From Synechococcaceae cyanobacterium SM2_3_1 (lineage in GTDB: Bacteria > Cyanobacteriota > Cyanobacteriia > Thermostichales > Thermostichaceae), in the NCBI GenBank assembly GCA_012030715.1, contig JAAUUJ010000005.1:1-61746 (forward strand): a stretch of DNA of 61,746 bases, read 5' to 3'. The notes below the pieces were generated by a model. The model was not told the DNA's origin. It did no database searches and worked only from the letters and a program-made list of their open reading frames with translations. Position 1 is the stretch's first letter. Every line of letters begins with the position of its first letter. Both the position numbers and the translations under genes were made by a program. This document shows, in pieces, positions 47,161 to 57,918 of the stretch.

Positions 47161-47642
47161 TCTCATCAGGAGCGAACTCAGCACTTTAACTTCATTCACG
47201 CTACAACCTTGTATATTTTCGGTCGAGACGACCCATTAAATTCTCAAGATCGTTCTCTCCCTTCCTCTTCAGCATTCATTCTGGGAAAACATAAAGTTAT
47301 ACGGAATCAACTTGCATCTGTAGAAATCCCAGGCTATGATTCACGTCTATGTAGAGTGTTGAATGTGATCAGTGGCATTATTGCCACATTTTATGTTGAA
47401 ATTGGGCTTGTAGCTTAGGATGGGTTTAACCTTGCCTTCCTGGGATGGCTCGTTTTGTAAACTCACTCGCAACCAGAAGAACTTTTTTTAGTTCTCTAGC
47501 ATGTATCGCTTTTTCTCGAAGTCCAGCAGGGCTCAGGTGGGGTGATTTTGACAATAGCCTACAGGAGGATTACTGTCGAGATCTCGGGTGTAACTGTAAT
47601 CGCTGAAAGACCTTCGGCTTATAAACTTGTGTGAGGATTTCC
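47161..47642. other. Intergenic stretch with a hairpin at 47372-47387
   Basis: I see no convincing gene in these 480 bases. GTGGCA-TTAT-TGCCAC (47372-47387) followed by ATTTTATG could be a weak terminator on the plus strand. A short open frame at 47209-47418 has no homology I recognise and no start signal. Confidence 0.45.
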
Positions 47643-48708
47643 ATGATAATTCCAAAGCCTAAGTTTCAATTAACTGCGTTGTTGACTTTATCCAGCAGTC
47701 TATGTCTAGCTGCCTCTTGTGGTGGAGGCTCTCTGCCTGGTTCTGTTGATATCGCCAGCGAGTCTCAGGAGGTTGAGGCCACAAGTGTTGAGGCTTCCTC
47801 CACTTCATTGATTGCTAGCCCCAACCTGCGAGCATGTGCGTCTCCAACGGCAACTGGGTGTTCACTCCCCAGCCAAAATCCTAATTCAAATCCATTTGGA
47901 GGCGGAATTCCAGGATTTGTTAGTCCCATTGGACCTCCAGGGCCTCCAGGTCTTCCGGGAGCTCCCGGTGCCCCAGTCCCAGCTGGCCCCTCTGTGATCT
48001 TTTTCCCCATTCGCCGCCCGCGACCCATACGGATTTTCAATGTTCAGATTGAGGCTCCGCTTGTCAACAATGATATTGATGCCCCCCTGATCAATGCTGT
48101 CAACAACGGCCAGATCGGTGGGAATAGCGGCCAGATCGGTGGGAATAGCGCTCCGATTACGAACAATGGTCAGATCGGTGGTAACAGTGCTCCGATTACG
48201 ATCACCGATAACTTCAGTGAAAACTTTGATGACAACGAGATCAGTGATATTGGTGGAGATAACCAAGTCAATATCAGTGATATCGGTGGAGATAATACCT
48301 TTAGTGATATCGGTGGTGACAACACCATTAGTGATATTGGTGGTGACAACACCATCAGTGACAATGGGGGAGACAATACCGTTACCATTAGTGATGTTGG
48401 TGGTGACAATGTTATCAGTGACGAATGGGGGAGATAACACCGTAGAAATTCCCATCAACGATAACTTTAACCGTACGGTTAGTATTCCGGTCAATGTTAA
48501 CTTTAATGGCAAGGTGGATACTGATACTGCCACAATCATCGAATCTGTGGCAATTGACACTGATATCACAACAACGATCGAGTCAGGAGCTGTGGATAGG
48601 GATCTGTTAGGCCGTCTATATCGTGCGCTTCTGGAACCTGCTTGTTTTGCGGTTGGATCTCTCCTCCTTTGGAAAGATCAGTTGCGACAATCTGCCAAGG
48701 CTATTTAA
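47643..48708 (+). CDS. Exported repeat protein: collagen-like stretch and nine-residue ISDIGGDNT repeats, frameshifted
   Basis: From ATG 47643 (GAGG upstream) there is a signal peptide with a near-lipobox (SLCLAAS-C, residue 26), so the protein is probably exported and perhaps lipid-anchored. Then come a Ser/Thr-rich part, a collagen-like run (GPPGPPGLPGAPGAP, about residue 101), a basic segment (FFPIRRPRPIRIF), NNGQIGGNS repeats, and about seven copies of a nine-residue unit like SDIGGDNTI. The frame ends at SDEWGR. Removing the extra G at 48423 keeps the repeat going (SDNGGDNTVEIPINDNFNR) to 48708 (LLLWKDQLRQSAKAI). The joined protein has about 354 residues. I do not know the family; a surface or matrix role is guessed. 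Confidence 0.65.
48108..48440 (+). repeat. In-frame coding repeats: NGQIGGNS and 27-base ISDIGGDNT units
   Basis: About three copies of a CAGATCGGTGGGAATAGCG-type unit (48108-48190) are followed by about seven 27-base units based on ATTAGTGATATTGGTGGTGA (48236-48440). The units differ mainly at synonymous positions, which suggests selection at the protein level after expansion. They are contiguous, with no spacers. Confidence 0.8.
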
Positions 48709-48847
48709 GGGTGTTTTACATCAGTTCCTATCGTCTTGGACTCCAGTTCCACTAATTCATTCAGCTCACCCCTTAGCTAAGACAACTCAGGTTTCAATGT
48801 TGATCTTGGTTGTCTGAGTCCTGACCTGGTGATTTCTCAACTCCCGA

Positions 48848-48878
48848 GACTCTCATCTTTTGTGGTGGGAGTCTTTTT
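48848..48878 (+). terminator. Strong intrinsic terminator after the repeat-protein gene
   Basis: GACTCTCATC and GGTGGGAGTC pair as a ten-pair stem (two G-U) around a six-base loop, followed by TTTTT. It separates the repeat-protein gene from murJ. Confidence 0.8.
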
Positions 48879-48990
48879 CTGTATTCAGGCTTACTCAGGG
48901 TGATCCGGATCCTCGGATCCTGAGCACGTTATGCTGATGTGCTGGAGGAGCAAGCTTAATCCAGGCCTGAATAACTGAGCATACAAACTT

Positions 48991-50575
48991 ATGACCAATC
49001 GAGGAGCAGCGTCACGATCACTAATACAGGTGGCGGGGGTTGTGGCTGCAGCAACGTTGCTAAGCAAGGGGATGGGATTTTTCCGTCAGTTCCTGGTGGC
49101 CGCAGTCTTTGGCTCTGGTCCTGAGTACAGCGCCTTTGCGGTAGCCTATGTCATTCCCAGTTTCTTACTGATCTTGTTAGGAGGGATCAACGGTCCCTTT
49201 CACAGTGCGGTGATCAGTATCCTCAAGAAGCGAGAGGGGGAAGACGCTGCCGACTGGCTGGAGTCAATCACCACATTGGTGGGCCTGATCCTGGTGGGGG
49301 TGGTCGTCCTGCTCTGGCTTGGTGCCGATGGCTTGGTGCAGATCATTGCGCCGGGAGCTAGTAGTGAGGTCCACCGTCTAGCGGCGGTACAGCTGAGAAT
49401 CATGGCTCCCCTGGCTGTCCTGGCGGGACTGATTGGCATTGGCTTTGGCACGTTGAATGCCGCCGGACAGTATACGGTTCCAGCTCTCAGTCCGCTTCTC
49501 TCCAGCCTCACGGTTATTGTGGCTCTGGTTCTATTTGGTCATACGGGGGATCCTCTGATTCTGGCCTGGGGAACGTTAGCAGGAGCGATCTGTCAATGGT
49601 TGCTTCAGGTCCCACTACAGGCGCGTCTGAATTTGGGTAAGCCCAGACTGCGGTTTAACTGGAGATCACCAGAAGTCAAGGCGGTGGGACTATTGATGCT
49701 CCCCGCTGTGGTGTCCTCTGGAATGGTGCATATCAATGTCTATGTGGATATGTTTTTTGCGTCCTACCTCCCTGGGGATCGAACGATTGGTAATCTTGGC
49801 TATGCTCAGTTGCTGGTGCAAACTCCGATCGGCATCCTTTCCAACATGGTGCTGGTGACTTTCATGCCCGTCTATGCCCAACTTGCTGTGCCAGAGCGCT
49901 GGCAGGAATTTCGGCAGCGGATCCGGCAGGGAGTGGTGGTGTACCACCCTTTGAGCCTTTCCCTTTTCGATGTTGTTGGTGGTCCTGGCCCAACCCTTGG
50001 TTCAAATCGCCTATGAGCGAGGACGGTTTACGCCAGAAATCACGCAAGAGGTGGCAGCCCTCCTCAGTGCCTATGGTCTGGGCATGGTGTTTTACCTGCT
50101 CAGGGATGTGGTTGTTCGGATTTATTACGCCCTGGAGGATGGGCGCACCCCCCTGATGGTAAGTGGAGCAGCGATCGGGTTGAATGCTGTCTTTGATGGG
50201 TTGGGAATGCGATGGTTCGGAGCTCCGGGACTGGCTCTAGCCACCGCTGCGGTGAATATGGTGGCCCTGATCTGGTTGTGTCTGCTGCTGCAGAAACGGC
50301 TGCAGGAGATTCCCTGGGGTGAGATCCTGGGGGTGTTGGGTCAGGTGACTCTCGTGGCGTTAACCGGAGCTTTGCTGACCTGGGGATCCTGGAAAATCTG
50401 GCAGACCTGGCAACTCCCTGAGTTACTGATCCTGAATCTGAGCGGGGTAACCCTGGCCGCGGCTCTAGGCATTAGCCTCTACATCCTGGGGGTGGGAGCA
50501 CTCCAGATCCCGGAAGTCGAGGAAGTAAAGCGGCTGTTCCAACAGCTCTTGAAGCGGGTCTATCCCTCCGCTTGA
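48991..50575 (+). CDS. murJ: MurJ lipid II flippase, frameshifted
   Basis: MurJ moves lipid II across the inner membrane for peptidoglycan synthesis. About fourteen hydrophobic segments are present, with the MOP-fold blocks AATLLSKGMGFFRQFLVAAVFG, NGPFHSAVISILKK (N-terminal GF-R and gating region) and NVYVDMFFASYLPGDRTIGNLGYAQLL. The frame is lost near the T4 run at 49964-49967. Taking out one T gives SLSLSMLLVVLAQPLVQIAY and continues to LLSAYGLGMVFYLLRDVVVRIYYAL and the end at 50575. The joined protein has about 527 residues, a normal size. The gene is essential in most bacteria, so the break is probably a sequence error. Confidence 0.88.
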
Positions 50576-50604
50576 ACCGGAAAAAGAAATTGAGCAGTCC
50601 AGAC

Positions 50605-51018
50605 TTATTTCCTGGGAACACGGGCATAGTCATCGCTGAAGCGAACAATGTCATCCTCCCCCAGGTACTGCCCATTCTGAACTTCGATGATCACTAACGG
50701 GATCACCCCAGGATTCTCCAGACGGTGCTGAGTACAGGGAGGCACATAGGTAGATTGGTTGGTGGAGATCACTTTCTCTTCGCTACCACAGGTGACCTTG
50801 GCAGTGCCTCCAACCACAATCCAGTGCTCACTCCGGTGATAGTGCATCTGCAAACTCAGGCGATGCTTGGGCAGAACCACGATGCGCTTGATCTTGTACC
50901 CGGGTCCCGCTTCCAGAACCGTGAAACTGCCCCAGGGGCGAGACTCTGTGTTCAGTGGAGCTTCACTATTTTCAGCAGCGGAAAACGCAGATAAAGTTGA
51001 AGAAGGTGACTCTAGCAT
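50605..51018 (-). CDS. Cupin protein, mannose-6-phosphate isomerase type II-like
   Basis: The 137-residue single cupin domain starts at ATG 51018 (an in-frame start at 51069 is longer). The sequence RPWGSFTVLEAGPGYKIKRI, LSLQMHYHRSEHWIVVGGTA and TQHRLENPG has the metal-binding His and Glu of the cupin motifs. It is the C-terminal isomerase domain of ManC-type bifunctional enzymes without the nucleotidyltransferase. It would interconvert mannose-6-P and fructose-6-P, or another sugar phosphate. It is convergent with murJ. Confidence 0.88.
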   Translation of the reverse strand: MLESPSSTLSAFSAAENSEAPLNTESRPWGSFTVLEAGPGYKIKRIVVLPKHRLSLQMHYHRSEHWIVVGGTAKVTCGSEEKVISTNQSTYVPPCTQHRLENPGVIPLVIIEVQNGQYLGEDDIVRFSDDYARVPRK

Positions 51019-51235
51019 AATAACGAGGACCTTAAGAGCACAAATCTTTCTTAGTGTACCCAGATCCAATTCAGGAGGCCCAAACTTATCTTGGATAGCT
51101 ACAGAAGTTCACTGGATATTAATCAAACTGGATCAGAGGGTAACCTATCAGTAGCATTAAGCTAGAAGCCTGCGGTCATGACCCTAAGAGGATGTGAGGC
51201 AGGTTCTCAGCCACTACTCGCTCGGAATTGGTAGC

Positions 51236-54200
51236 ATGCAGGTACGTTATCAAGACCCCTGGATAGGAAAAACAGTTGGACAGGGCGGCCGCTACCAACT
51301 GGAGTCCGTACTGGGAGAAGGCCGCATGGGGCGGGTTTACCGTGCTCTAGATCAGCGCCTTTCGATCAATGCTGCTGCTGTCTATAAAGCCATTAAGTTT
51401 ATGGCTATAAACCTGGCGGGTAATGCTCAGGCACGGGAGAGGTTTCAACGGGAAATGCAAGCCTGCATGATCCTGCAGGATGGCCATCTGGTTCAAGTTC
51501 TCGATTATGGAGTCAGTTCATCCCGCTCTCCCGATGGTCAGGTGGTAGAACTCCCTTTCCTGGTCATGGAGTTGGTGGAAGGTGAAACCCTAGAAACCCT
51601 GTTAAAGCGGGAGAAGCGCCTGGCCCTGCCTAGAGCTGTGGATCTCGCACGCCAGATCGCAGCAGGCTTACAGGCTATCCATAATGGCATCACGGTTCAA
51701 GAAAAATCGGTACGCTTTGTTCACCGAGATTTGAAGCCCAGCAACATTTTCTTACGTCGCGACGCGCTCGGGATCGAGACAGTGAAATTGGGGGACTTCG
51801 GACTGGTTAAATTTTTGGGCAATTCCCAGATCCGTTCCCTGACTCGAACCGGGGCATTTGGGGGGACACCCGCTTACGCTTCGCCGGAGCAGTTGCAGGA
51901 GTTCAAAGCCATTGACGGACGTGCAGATATCTACAGCCTGGGGTGCATCCTCTATCAAATGTTGACAGGAGAGTATCCTCTTAACCTTTCCCTTGAAGCC
52001 AGTGTGGTGCAGTGGATGGAAGCCCACCTTCACCAACAACCCCATCCTTTTCCCAGCACCCTGCAAATCCCCAAATCTCTGGAAGCTATTGTCTGCCGTT
52101 GTCTGGAGAAAAATCCCAATAGTCGTTATAGTACCGCCCATGAACTGGAAAAGGCGCTTCGCCGTGTCCTGCCAGAGGTGACAGCTTTGGTCTCTGCTCC
52201 ACCTGCAGCGATGGCCAGGCAGGCTGCTTCTCCTCCCCAATTAACGCAAGAATTGGAGTCTTTGCTGGAGGTTTACCAGCTTCGGCCCAAGGTTACTCAG
52301 GAGGGTACAACTTTGACGGTCCTGCTGGAGCGGCTCACCCCTCACCCCCTGGATTATGATCTCTTGATCGCTGAGATCGTGGACTACCTGGAAACCTTAC
52401 CCCTGGCCGATATCGACCGGGTGCGTTTGCTCAGTCGTCAGCAAGGGAAGACAGCCACTGACTGGCACCAGGAATTTGCGATTGAAGCCAGTGGCGAATC
52501 GCCCGCTGTCACCGATGCTGCCCCCCCCCGCCCCGCGCCGCCAGCCTGGCTTTGGTGGAAGACTGGATCATTGAGTTGCTGGAACTGTCACTTGGAAATG
52601 CACGCCTGCGGATCCAGCTCAGTCAGGTGGGCGATAAGCTCCGGATCATGCTCAACTATCCTGCAGAAGAACATCTGGATCAGGAGACTCTGGCGGGACG
52701 GATCTTGCCGCAACTGGAAGCCTTGCAGCTAGACGATATTCATCGCGTTGAGATTCTAGGACGTCCTGCTGGTAGAGAGCATCCAGACTGGCGGATTGAG
52801 CGGGTCCTGCCGATGCCTGGTCAGCGAAAAGGTGAATCCACCCTCCAGCCTCAACCTATTCCTGCTGATTTGCAATCTCACCATCCCCTGCAGACCGATC
52901 TCGTTCTTCCTGCTGCTGCTGCTGCTGGGAGCGAGATGACTGCCGTGCCAGCAACACCTGTTCGGCAAGACTTGCAGGAGCATCAGGATCTGCACATGCA
53001 CGAGCTGGAGTTTCTGCCGGAGCTGGATCTTTCCCAGTATTGCTTTGTCCGGAACCCGATGATGTTGCGCACCTCGCTTCCTTCTCCTTCGGCAGATATT
53101 GCCCAATCGGTCATGTTTTTTCATGATCTCAGCGATGCAGAAAAGCGAAAGGTCCTGCCACTACTGACCGACTTCTTTAAAGATCCCGAGAAGGTCAACC
53201 TCACCTCGCTTCCAGATTTTGTTCAGGAGTGGTTATCCAATATCCGCCGTTATGATGACCACAAGTTTCGTTCGTTTGCTGTCTGGCTGAGTCGCTACTG
53301 TGCTGATCCTTACAATACGTTACCTGAGCTGAGTACAGGGTTAACTGCCGCGATTAAGATTGCAGTGGAAGGGGCCAAGGCACATAAAGCTGGCGAGTAT
53401 CCTCCTGAAGGCCGCGTGGTCTCTCCTCAATCCGAGCCAATTCTTTATCGGGCTGGCTCCCACTGGCTGACCTGGTGCTTTTTAACGGGACTCTTCCTGC
53501 TGTTGGCCCTTGCCCTTGCCCTCCTGATCCCGTCTCCGCTTTCTCAAACTCTCCGATTTGGATTGCCCTATTGGACTGTACCCATTCCCATGATGGTGCT
53601 TCTTCTGCTCTCTCTGGGAACGCTGGTCAAATTTCATAAGTACACTCTGTTACTCAGAACGAGTTATCTATCGATTCGCCGCGATTTTCTGTTTCGTAGT
53701 CCTATTCAGGACATTCAGTGGGGGGGCATCCGCGAACTCGATCTGGAGATGTCGGCTTTCGGCAAGGCACTGCATTTTGGGGACATCACCCTGGTGTTAC
53801 GAGAAGGCTCCCCTTTGCAGCTGCGCTATCTGGCCAATCCTCTAGAACTCAAACACCAGATTGAATACCTGCAACAGCAGTTTGTCATGAGCAAACGCCT
53901 GGCGGTAGCGCCTGGCCTTGAAGGAGGACCGGAAGGCCCCGGACGGATCCGACCCGCTGGGGATCTGGACTCGTGGTCGGGACGAACCTTTGGGGAAGGG
54001 AAACGTTATCGTCTGGAATCGGTGCTAGGGGCCGGAGGCATGGGCAAAGTTTACCGGGCGATGGATCAGAAGCTCTCCATTTACGTTGCTGTCAAGTTTA
54101 TGCTGCATGGCGCTGATGCTGGCTATGAAGAAAGAGAACGGTTTCTGCGGGAAATGCAGGCCTGTTTAAACCTTCAAGACAGCCGGATTGTCAGGGTTTT

Positions 54201-54873
54201 GGACTATGGCATTACGGACGATGAGATCCAGGGAATGGAATATCTCCCCTATATGGTGATGGAGTATGTGCCCTCCCCTACCTTGGAAAAGGTGCTGAGA
54301 AGGCAACCCCGCATGCCAGCTGCTCGGGTTTTGAATATCGCCAAGCAAGTGGCTGCTGCCCTCCAGGCGGTTCATGCTGGGGTTGTACTCCAGGGTAAAC
54401 GTGTTAATCTTGTGCACCGAGATCTCAAACCCTCCAATGTCTTTGTGCTCAAGGATGCTCTGGGAGGCGAAACCATTAAATTGGCAGACTTTGGCCTGGT
54501 TAAACTGCAGGGTGAATTGTCGATGGAATCCCTATCCGTCACAGGCGAATTTCGTGGCACCCCAAACTATGCCTCTCCAGAGCAATGTGAAGCGAAGAAA
54601 ACGGTGGATCGACGGGCGGACATTTATAGTCTGGGGTGTGTTATGTACGAAATGCTCTCGGGGCTAAACCCCTTTGGATTTCCTGCCCAGGCCAACGCCA
54701 TGCAATGGCTCTATGCCCATGTCAATACCCCACCTCGGCCGTTTAGCTCGGAGCTAGATGTTCCGCCCCCGCTAGAGGAAATCGTGATGCGCTGTATGGC
54801 CAAGGATCCTCAGGATCGCTACAACAGTGCTCTGGAACTCAGCGAGGCTTTGAACCGGCTGAATATCATCTGA
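51236..54873 (+). CDS. Serine/threonine protein kinase with two kinase domains and a membrane hairpin, frameshifted
   Basis: The joined product of about 1212 residues has two complete Hanks-type kinases. Kinase 1 (about 12-310) shows GEGRMGRV, the Lys of AIKFM, HRDLKPSN, DFGLVKF, GTPAYASPEQ. Kinase 2 (about 911-1211) shows GAGGMGKVYRA, VAVKFM, HRDLKPSN, DFGLVKL, GTPNYASPEQ. Between them lie two related domains of about 85 residues (both with LP.AD/DDI.RV... and W..E), an Asp-rich helical part, two membrane segments (about 741-798) and a PH-like domain. Adding one C to the C9 run (52521-52529) joins the two frames. A GTG at 51194 with AAGAGG close by is an alternative start. A function in signalling is clear; targets are unknown. 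Confidence 0.85.
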
Positions 54874-55332
54874 TCAGGACTTTTCCTGCCGTTCTCGCCA
54901 TTGTTGAATCACTCGCCCGAGATTGACTCGAAATTCCTGCCAGCCCAGCCGAGATCCGGGTTCGTCATCCCAAGAGGCAGACAGTACACCATAGCTGATC
55001 CCCAGGAAACCCAGGGCAAAAAATGCCAGAGATTCTGCCAGAGTCAGGTACGGGGGAAGCTGCCAGATCCCCTGGGTGAGAAGCACATAGTTGAGGCCAA
55101 AGCTACTCAGTCCCAAGAGGGTGGGAAGACCAGAGAAGACGACGACACGACCGATCATCCGGCGACTGACATGCTCGGGAATGGCCATGCTCTCGGGTTG
55201 ATCACTTGAGTCTTCCTGCCCAGATTCAACCGTGGCCTTTGCAGCCGATCGCGATGGTTGTGGACCACCAGTACGGGTCCTATTTCTCTTAGAACTCAAC
55301 CGCTTCAAATGCTTATTGGACTTGGAAGCCAT
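54874..55332 (-). CDS. PAM68-family protein (DUF3464), photosystem II assembly
   Basis: The 152-residue protein has a basic, Ser/Lys-rich N-terminus (LKRLSSKRNRTRTGG) and two membrane segments (FSGLPTLLGLSSFGLNYVLL, LAESLAFFALGFLGISYGVL) followed by SASWDDEPGSRLGWQEFR, the conserved DUF3464 end. PAM68 helps assemble photosystem II in chloroplasts and cyanobacteria. It ends against the convergent kinase gene and starts two bases after the rpsO stop, so it is probably in one unit with rpsO. Confidence 0.88.
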   Translation of the reverse strand: MASKSNKHLKRLSSKRNRTRTGGPQPSRSAAKATVESGQEDSSDQPESMAIPEHVSRRMIGRVVVFSGLPTLLGLSSFGLNYVLLTQGIWQLPPYLTLAESLAFFALGFLGISYGVLSASWDDEPGSRLGWQEFRVNLGRVIQQWRERQEKS

Positions 55333-55334
55333 TG

Positions 55335-55610
55335 CTATTTACGTACACGAATGCCGAGCTTGCTTGTCAGGTCCATGTAGCGGTCAGGAGTATGCTCTGC
55401 CACGTAGCTGAGCAATCGCTTCCGCTTCCCGATCATCATCAACAAACCGCGACGAGAATTGTAGTCTTTAGGATTAGCCTGAAGGTGGCGGGTAAGCTGG
55501 TTAATGCGGTTGGTCAACAGGGCGATCTGCACATCAGCAGAACCTGTGTCGGTATCGTGAACCTGAAACCCTGACATGATCTCCTGCTTTTGAGCTTGCG
55601 GCAACGCCAT
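55335..55610 (-). CDS. rpsO: 30S ribosomal protein S15
   Basis: The 91-residue product, starting at ATG 55610, reads MALPQAQKQEIMSGFQVHDT, then GSADVQIALLTNRINQLT, NSRRGLLMMIGKRKRLLSYV, typical S15. A longer in-frame reading upstream is not needed. It precedes the PAM68 gene by two bases. Confidence 0.97.
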   Translation of the reverse strand: MALPQAQKQEIMSGFQVHDTDTGSADVQIALLTNRINQLTRHLQANPKDYNSRRGLLMMIGKRKRLLSYVAEHTPDRYMDLTSKLGIRVRK

Positions 55611-55707
55611 GAGAGTATGAACATATGCAGTGCTTGGTGATCTTAGCACCTGGCTGGCAAGAAAGACCAGCTGATTCGCAGAGAAATTCGATCCTTTCGG
55701 AGGTCCT

Positions 55708-56385
55708 ATGGTATCTGACCCTGCTCCCTCTCCCGAATCCATTCGCGATCTGCTGGACCATGGTTCGGCAGGAGATCGTCTGCATGCCATCAACTTAGTC
55801 AGATCTCTACCCCCCGAAACAGCCTATCGCTTGCTGGCCCGTGCTGCCGCCGACAACAATGTACGAGTTCGCTACGCAGCCGTCAGTCAGATCGGGACCC
55901 TGGCTCTCCCTGATCCTGCTGAGGCCCTGGCCCTGTTGCAAAAGATTTTACGGGAAGACCCTGAGTATGATGTCCGCGCTGCTGCTGCCGCTGCCCTTGG
56001 AGATCTCAAACAACCTCAGGCCCTCAAGGATCTTCTCGAAGCCTATGCTCGCGAGGAAGAGTGGTTGGTCCAGTTTAGTATCATCGCTGCCTTAGGAGAA
56101 TTGGGCAATCCCGATGCCCTGGAGACACTGGTTCGGGCCCTGGAGGAAGGGAGTGAGCTGATTCAAACCGTTGCTGCGGGAGCTCTGGGAGATCTAAGAG
56201 ATCGGCGGGCTATTCCAACCCTGGAGCGGTATCTCACGAACTCTGATCAGCAGCTGCGCTACCGGGTCTGTTTGGCTCTGCAGCAAATTGGGGGAGAGGA
56301 GGCGAGATCGGGGTTGGAACAATTGGCCCAGGATGAGGATGAGCAAATTGCCAACCAGGCTCGAGAGGCCCTACAGTCCTTGTAG
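55708..56385 (+). CDS. nblB: HEAT-repeat protein, probable phycobilisome degradation protein NblB
   Basis: The 225-residue protein consists of HEAT/PBS-lyase repeats (NNVRVRYAAVSQIGTL, DPEYDVRAAAAAALGDLKQP, EEWLVQFSIIAALGELGNPDA, TVAAGALGDLRDRRAIPTLE). Length, N-terminal DRLHAINLVRSLPP and RVRYAAVSQI match NblB as I recall it, a bilin-lyase-like protein needed to dismantle phycobilisomes during nutrient stress. The GTG/ATG choice is open; ATG 55708 has GGAGG nearby. It is divergent from rpsO. NblB versus another small HEAT protein is judged from family resemblance only. Confidence 0.75.
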   Translation: MVSDPAPSPESIRDLLDHGSAGDRLHAINLVRSLPPETAYRLLARAAADNNVRVRYAAVSQIGTLALPDPAEALALLQKILREDPEYDVRAAAAAALGDLKQPQALKDLLEAYAREEEWLVQFSIIAALGELGNPDALETLVRALEEGSELIQTVAAGALGDLRDRRAIPTLERYLTNSDQQLRYRVCLALQQIGGEEARSGLEQLAQDEDEQIANQAREALQSL

Positions 56386-56515
56386 AGGCAACCACCCTGC
56401 ACACTGGAGTCGAAGTGGGTAAAAAGCATAAGTTAGCAGGACTCTACCTTGCACCTGGAAATCCTGCTATCATATGCCCTGAATTTTGTGTGGTGCCAGG
56501 GGTAGAGGAGTGGGC

Positions 56516-57918
56516 ATGGGGGATGCGCTGGAGGTAGGGCAGCGGTCTTATCACTTTGTAGGCATAGGAGGAGTGGGAATGTCCGCTCTGGCCTACATTC
56601 TTGTTCAACAAGGCCATCGGGTGTCTGGGTCTGATATCACCCTGAATGCACGGATTCAGCGGCTGGAATCTTTGGGAGTCCAGTTTGCCCAGGGGCATGC
56701 CGCCACCCATGTGGTGGGAGATCCGCAGGTGATCTATTCCAGTGCGATTCGGCCTCAAAACCCGGAACTGGCTCATGCGCTGGATCGAGGATTACCCATC
56801 TGCCACCGATCGGCATTGTTAGCCCAGGTGTTTAATACGCACTTTGGGCTTGGGGTGGCGGGCACCCATGGCAAAACCACCACCAGCAGCATGATTGGAT
56901 ACCTCCTACTTAAGGCAGGATTGGATCCCACCCTGATCATTGGAGGGGAGGTGGACGCCTGGGGGGCAATGCCAGGTTGGGGAAGTCCCGCTATCTGGTG
57001 GCAGAAGTGGATGAATCCGATGGTTCTCTGGTGCAACTCTTTCCTCGCATCGGAGTGATTACCAATATTGAGCTGGATCATCCGGATCACTACGAAGATC
57101 TTGAACAGGTCATTGACACTTTTCGTCAGTATGCACACCAATGCAATGAGCTGGTGGCATCTTTAGACTGCCCGAATGTAGCTGCCCATCTCCAGCCCAC
57201 CCTGGGATATACCATTGCCGATCATGCCCAGGCTGTGTATCGCGCAAAGCGGATCACCTACCTCGGGACTGGCACCATTGCAGAGGTGTGGGAACAGGAT
57301 GAACTTTTAGGAACATTGCAACTGCAGGTGTTAGGGTCCCACAATTTGAGTAACGCTCTGGCTGCAGTAGCAGTGGGGCGGCGACTGGGACTTGATTTTG
57401 CCGTGATTGCGACAGCCTTGGTCGAATTTCGGGGGGCTCATCGGCGCTTTGAAACGATCGGAGAAGTGGCAGGTGTCACATTTATTGATGACTATGCGCA
57501 CCACCCCAGTGAAGTTGAGGCTACACTAGCTGCAGCTCGTTTGCAGGGTCGCCGGGTGATAGCGGTGTTTCAGCCTCACCGTCCCAGCCGCTTAACATCT
57601 TTGTTTATCGATTTTGCCTCTGCATTCAAGCTGGCGGATCAGGTTGTGTTAACCCCCACCTATCGAGCTGGAGAGACAGAAACCACTGTGACCAGTTCCA
57701 GTCTGGCCCAAGCCATTGCCAACCAGCATCCTGATGTTACTTATGTCGCTCTGCTGGGGGAGTTACCTCAACACTTGGCGCAGATGCTTCACCCTGGGGA
57801 CCTGGTGCTTTTTCTGGGGGCAGGAGATCTCAACCAATCCATTCCAGCCACGATTGAAGCTTATGCACGGCGGCTGCAGAAGGAGGAGATGGAGATTGCT
57901 GAGGTCACGGTGGAATGA
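56516..57918 (+). CDS. murC: UDP-N-acetylmuramate-L-alanine ligase, frameshifted
   Basis: MurC adds the first amino acid to the peptidoglycan precursor. Motifs are YHFVGIGGVGMSALAY, GVAGTHGKTTTSSMIG (ATP loop, Lys), then EVDESDGSL, NIELDHPDHY, GSHNLSNALAAVAVG and DDYAHHPSEV, QPHRPSRL. The frame breaks at a G6 run (56961-56966). One more G yields DAWGGNARLGKSRYLVAEV and a joined protein of about 467 residues. ATG 56516 has AGAGGAG upstream; 56486 is a longer GTG start. The end overlaps murB by four bases (ATGA), so translation is likely coupled. MurC is essential, so the break is suspected to be an error. Confidence 0.92.

Noticed and set aside
47209..47418. Small open frame of 69 codons in the intergenic stretch
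   Set aside because: No ribosome binding site, no recognisable domain and unlike-coding composition.
48108..48440. Regular repeats that could suggest a CRISPR array
   Set aside because: The units are 27 bases, contiguous, in frame with the protein and have no spacers; no cas genes are near.
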